From NCBI GenBank assembly GCA_947588865.1, contig CANPYQ010000025.1, positions 1 through 14,905 on the forward strand: a DNA stretch of 14,905 nucleotides, written 5' to 3'. The notes under the pieces are model-generated. The model saw only the letters and a list, made by a program, of their open reading frames with translations. It was not told the DNA's origin and did no database searches. Made by a program: the position numbers and the translations under genes. Positions within the stretch are counted from its first letter, which is position 1; every line of letters begins with the position of its first letter. The stretch is from an uncultured Bacilli bacterium (GTDB lineage Bacteria > Bacillota_I > Bacilli_A > RF39 > UBA660). This document shows positions 12,674 to 14,905 of the stretch, piece by piece.

Positions 12674-12696
12674 AAAAATCAATTTGGAGGTGCCAT

Positions 12697-14905
12697 ATGA
12701 AATTAAATTTACCAGTTGTAATATTGAATGGCACTGTCCTTTTACCAGAAGCTCAAATTGAAATTGAATTTGATGATGAATTAAGTAAAAATGCATTAGA
12801 TGAATCAGAACTTTTTCACGATAATAGAATTCTTGTAGTAACAAAAATGTCAATTGATGAAAATATTATAATAAATGAGCTACCTAATATTGGAACTATT
12901 GCAAAGATTTCAAAAAAATTACAACTTCCTAATGGTAAATTTAGAGTTATACTTAAAGGCTTAAGGAGAGTAAATGTTCTTTCTTATTTAAATCCAGATA
13001 ATTGTTCAATTGAATCAATTGTATCTGAAATACCAGAAATACAATTAGATCATAATACAAAAAATGCTTTTATAAGAAAACTTATGTCTGAATTAAATAA
13101 TTATATAAATAGAGTGCCTTATGTTAGTGATAGTTTATTATCATTAATTTCAGATACAGATAATTTAAGTAAAATTACAGATATTGTTATTAATAATATA
13201 ATACTTGAAAATAAAAATTTATTTGACTATTTAACAGAATTAGATTCTACTAAAAGAGTAGAAATGATTTTAAAATACATGTGTAAAGAAGAACAATTAT
13301 TTAACATAGAAAATAATATAGATATAAAAGTAAAAAAGCAATTAGATGAAGAGGAAAAGAAACTTTACTTAAAAGAAAAAATAAATTTACTGAAAAAAGA
13401 ATTAGGTCAATTTTCTGAAATTGAAGATTGTGTTGCAAAATTAAAAGAAAAAGTTAATGTTTTAAATGCTAAGCCATCTGTAAAAAATAAAATATTATAT
13501 GAAATTAACAGATATGAAAATATGTCTAGTTTATCTCCTGAAGTAAGTATTCTTAGAAATTATATAGATTTATTATTAGATCTTCCTTGGAACTATGAAA
13601 CTGAAGATATTGATGATATAAAAGTAATTTCATCTAATCTAAATAAAAGTCATTTTGGACTTGCGGAAGTTAAATTGAGAATTATTGAATATTTAGCAGT
13701 AAAAAAATATTCTAGTAAAGTAAATTCACCTATAATATGTTTAGTTGGCCCACCTGGAGTTGGCAAGACTACTTTAGCTTATTCGATTGCAAAAAGTATA
13801 GGTAGAAATTTTGTTAAAGTATCTATGGCGGGAGTAGATGATGAAGCTATTATAAAGGGTCATGTTAGGGCATATGTAGGGGCACTTCCAGGTAAAATTA
13901 TAGATGGAATAAGAAGAGCTAAAAGTAATAATCCAGTATTTTTAATAGATGAAATTGATAAAATGTGTAGTAACTATAAGGGGGATCCTAAAAGTGCACT
14001 TTTAGAGGTATTAGATAATAATCAAAATAAATATTTTAAAGATAATTATTTAGAAGAAGAATATGATTTATCTAAAGTATTATTTATAGTTACTGCAAAT
14101 GATATAAGTAAAATACCAGATGAATTAAGAGATAGACTAGAAGTTATAAATATAAATGGATATACTCAGTTAGAAAAATTAGAAATAGTAAAAAATTATT
14201 TAATTCCTACAATATGTAAAAATCATGGAATAAATAATATTAAAATAAGTGATGAAGATATTATTAATATAATAAGATTTTACACAAAAGAAGCAGGACT
14301 TAGAGAATTAGAAAGAATGATATCTAAAATAATTAGAAAAGTTGTAACAGATAAAGTTATAAATGATAAAAAAATAAATTTAACTATCAAGAATATTGAA
14401 AAATATTTAGGGAAAAAATTATATGAAAATGATGATATAATTAGCGAAATAGGAGTAGTTAATGCCCTTGCTTATACAAATTTTGGTGGTGATATTTTAA
14501 AGGTAGAATCAAATTATTATAAGGGTAGTGGTAAATTAATATTAACAGGATCTGTTGGTAGTATAATGTTGGAAAGTTCAAAAATAGCTTTAAGTTATAT
14601 AAAATCTAATTATAAAAAGTTCAATATTGATTATGATTTGTTTGAAAATGATATACATATAAATGTACCTAATATATCTGTAAAAAAAGAAGGACCATCA
14701 GCGGGTGTTTCTATCACAACAAGCCTTATTAGTACATTATCTAATTTAAAGGTAGGAAGTAATATAGCTATGACAGGAGAAATAACCTTAAGAGGGAACA
14801 TTTTAAGTATAGGGGGATTAAAGGAAAAGGTATTAGGTGCATATATTAATAATATTGATACGATATTTATTCCATATTCAAATATTAAAGATTTAGATGA
14901 TATAC
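12697..14905 (+). CDS. lon: ATP-dependent protease LonA (3' end outside the window)
   Basis: The ATG at 12697 follows GGAGG. The 736 complete codons shown cover nearly the whole protein; about 40 residues are missing at the C terminus. The order is: N-terminal substrate-binding domain (about 1-195), coiled-coil linker (about 210-275), AAA+ module with Walker A GPPGVGKTT (351-359), Walker B VFLIDEID (414-421) and arginine-finger region DELRDRLEV, then the protease domain with catalytic Ser668 in KEGPSAGV and Lys711 in GGLKEK. Lon degrades misfolded and regulatory proteins in the cytoplasm. It is divergent from spoIVA, with 118 bp between the start codons, and has a strong vegetative promoter. 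Confidence 0.97.
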   Translation, partial: MKLNLPVVILNGTVLLPEAQIEIEFDDELSKNALDESELFHDNRILVVTKMSIDENIIINELPNIGTIAKISKKLQLPNGKFRVILKGLRRVNVLSYLNPDNCSIESIVSEIPEIQLDHNTKNAFIRKLMSELNNYINRVPYVSDSLLSLISDTDNLSKITDIVINNIILENKNLFDYLTELDSTKRVEMILKYMCKEEQLFNIENNIDIKVKKQLDEEEKKLYLKEKINLLKKELGQFSEIEDCVAKLKEKVNVLNAKPSVKNKILYEINRYENMSSLSPEVSILRNYIDLLLDLPWNYETEDIDDIKVISSNLNKSHFGLAEVKLRIIEYLAVKKYSSKVNSPIICLVGPPGVGKTTLAYSIAKSIGRNFVKVSMAGVDDEAIIKGHVRAYVGALPGKIIDGIRRAKSNNPVFLIDEIDKMCSNYKGDPKSALLEVLDNNQNKYFKDNYLEEEYDLSKVLFIVTANDISKIPDELRDRLEVININGYTQLEKLEIVKNYLIPTICKNHGINNIKISDEDIINIIRFYTKEAGLRELERMISKIIRKVVTDKVINDKKINLTIKNIEKYLGKKLYENDDIISEIGVVNALAYTNFGGDILKVESNYYKGSGKLILTGSVGSIMLESSKIALSYIKSNYKKFNIDYDLFENDIHINVPNISVKKEGPSAGVSITTSLISTLSNLKVGSNIAMTGEITLRGNILSIGGLKEKVLGAYINNIDTIFIPYSNIKDLDDI

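Noticed and set aside
12659..12853. Minus-strand 64-aa ORF
   Set aside because: Opposite the start and promoter of lon.
1..14905. CRISPR array, rRNA or riboswitch
   Set aside because: No regularly spaced repeats, rRNA sequence or recognisable riboswitch core was seen in the window.

Overview
The window comes from a very AT-rich, endospore-forming member of the Bacillota. GerE, SpoIIIAH, a GerM-like protein and SpoIVA all resemble their Bacillus subtilis counterparts, so a Bacilli-type lineage is likely; I cannot place it to genus. Ribosome binding sites (GGAGG/AGGTGA), intrinsic terminators and sigma-A-type promoters are of the usual Firmicute kind.

Positions 1-2157 look like an accessory island beside a tRNA-Arg gene. 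They hold the tail of a membrane protein, a decayed gene, a tiny hydrophobic-peptide gene whose mRNA can fold on itself (a possible type I toxin), a degenerate copy of the 3' part of the tRNA, and an ADP-ribosyltransferase-like gene. Positions 2158-7961 are chromosomal backbone: tRNA-Arg(UCU), then on the minus strand gerM-like, gerE and spoIIIAH, and on the plus strand a small XRE regulator, gpmI overlapping a membrane-protein gene, engB, and a gene I do not recognise.

The central result is at 7962-12578. The minus-strand spoIVA gene is split into a 121-codon 5' part (12216-12578) and a 370-codon 3' part (7962-9074). Between them lies a compact 3,141-bp element carrying a large serine recombinase, a small overlapping upstream ORF (possible directionality factor) and a J-domain protein gene. 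Both junctions share TGG at a Trp codon. Joining there restores an uninterrupted 491-residue SpoIVA (B. subtilis SpoIVA is 492). The inner ends of the element carry the same 12-base sequence in inverted orientation at exactly equal distance from TGG, forming a near-symmetrical attP about 49 bp long in the excised circle. This is the architecture of a skin-like intervening element, excised in the mother cell during sporulation, but in spoIVA rather than sigK and far smaller than the B. subtilis skin.

Divergent from spoIVA, and running off the window, is an almost complete lon (LonA) gene with a consensus sigma-A promoter. Together the backbone genes link mother-cell development (SpoIIIAH/GerM channel and engulfment, SpoIVA coat base, GerE late regulation) with glycolysis, ribosome assembly and protein quality control.
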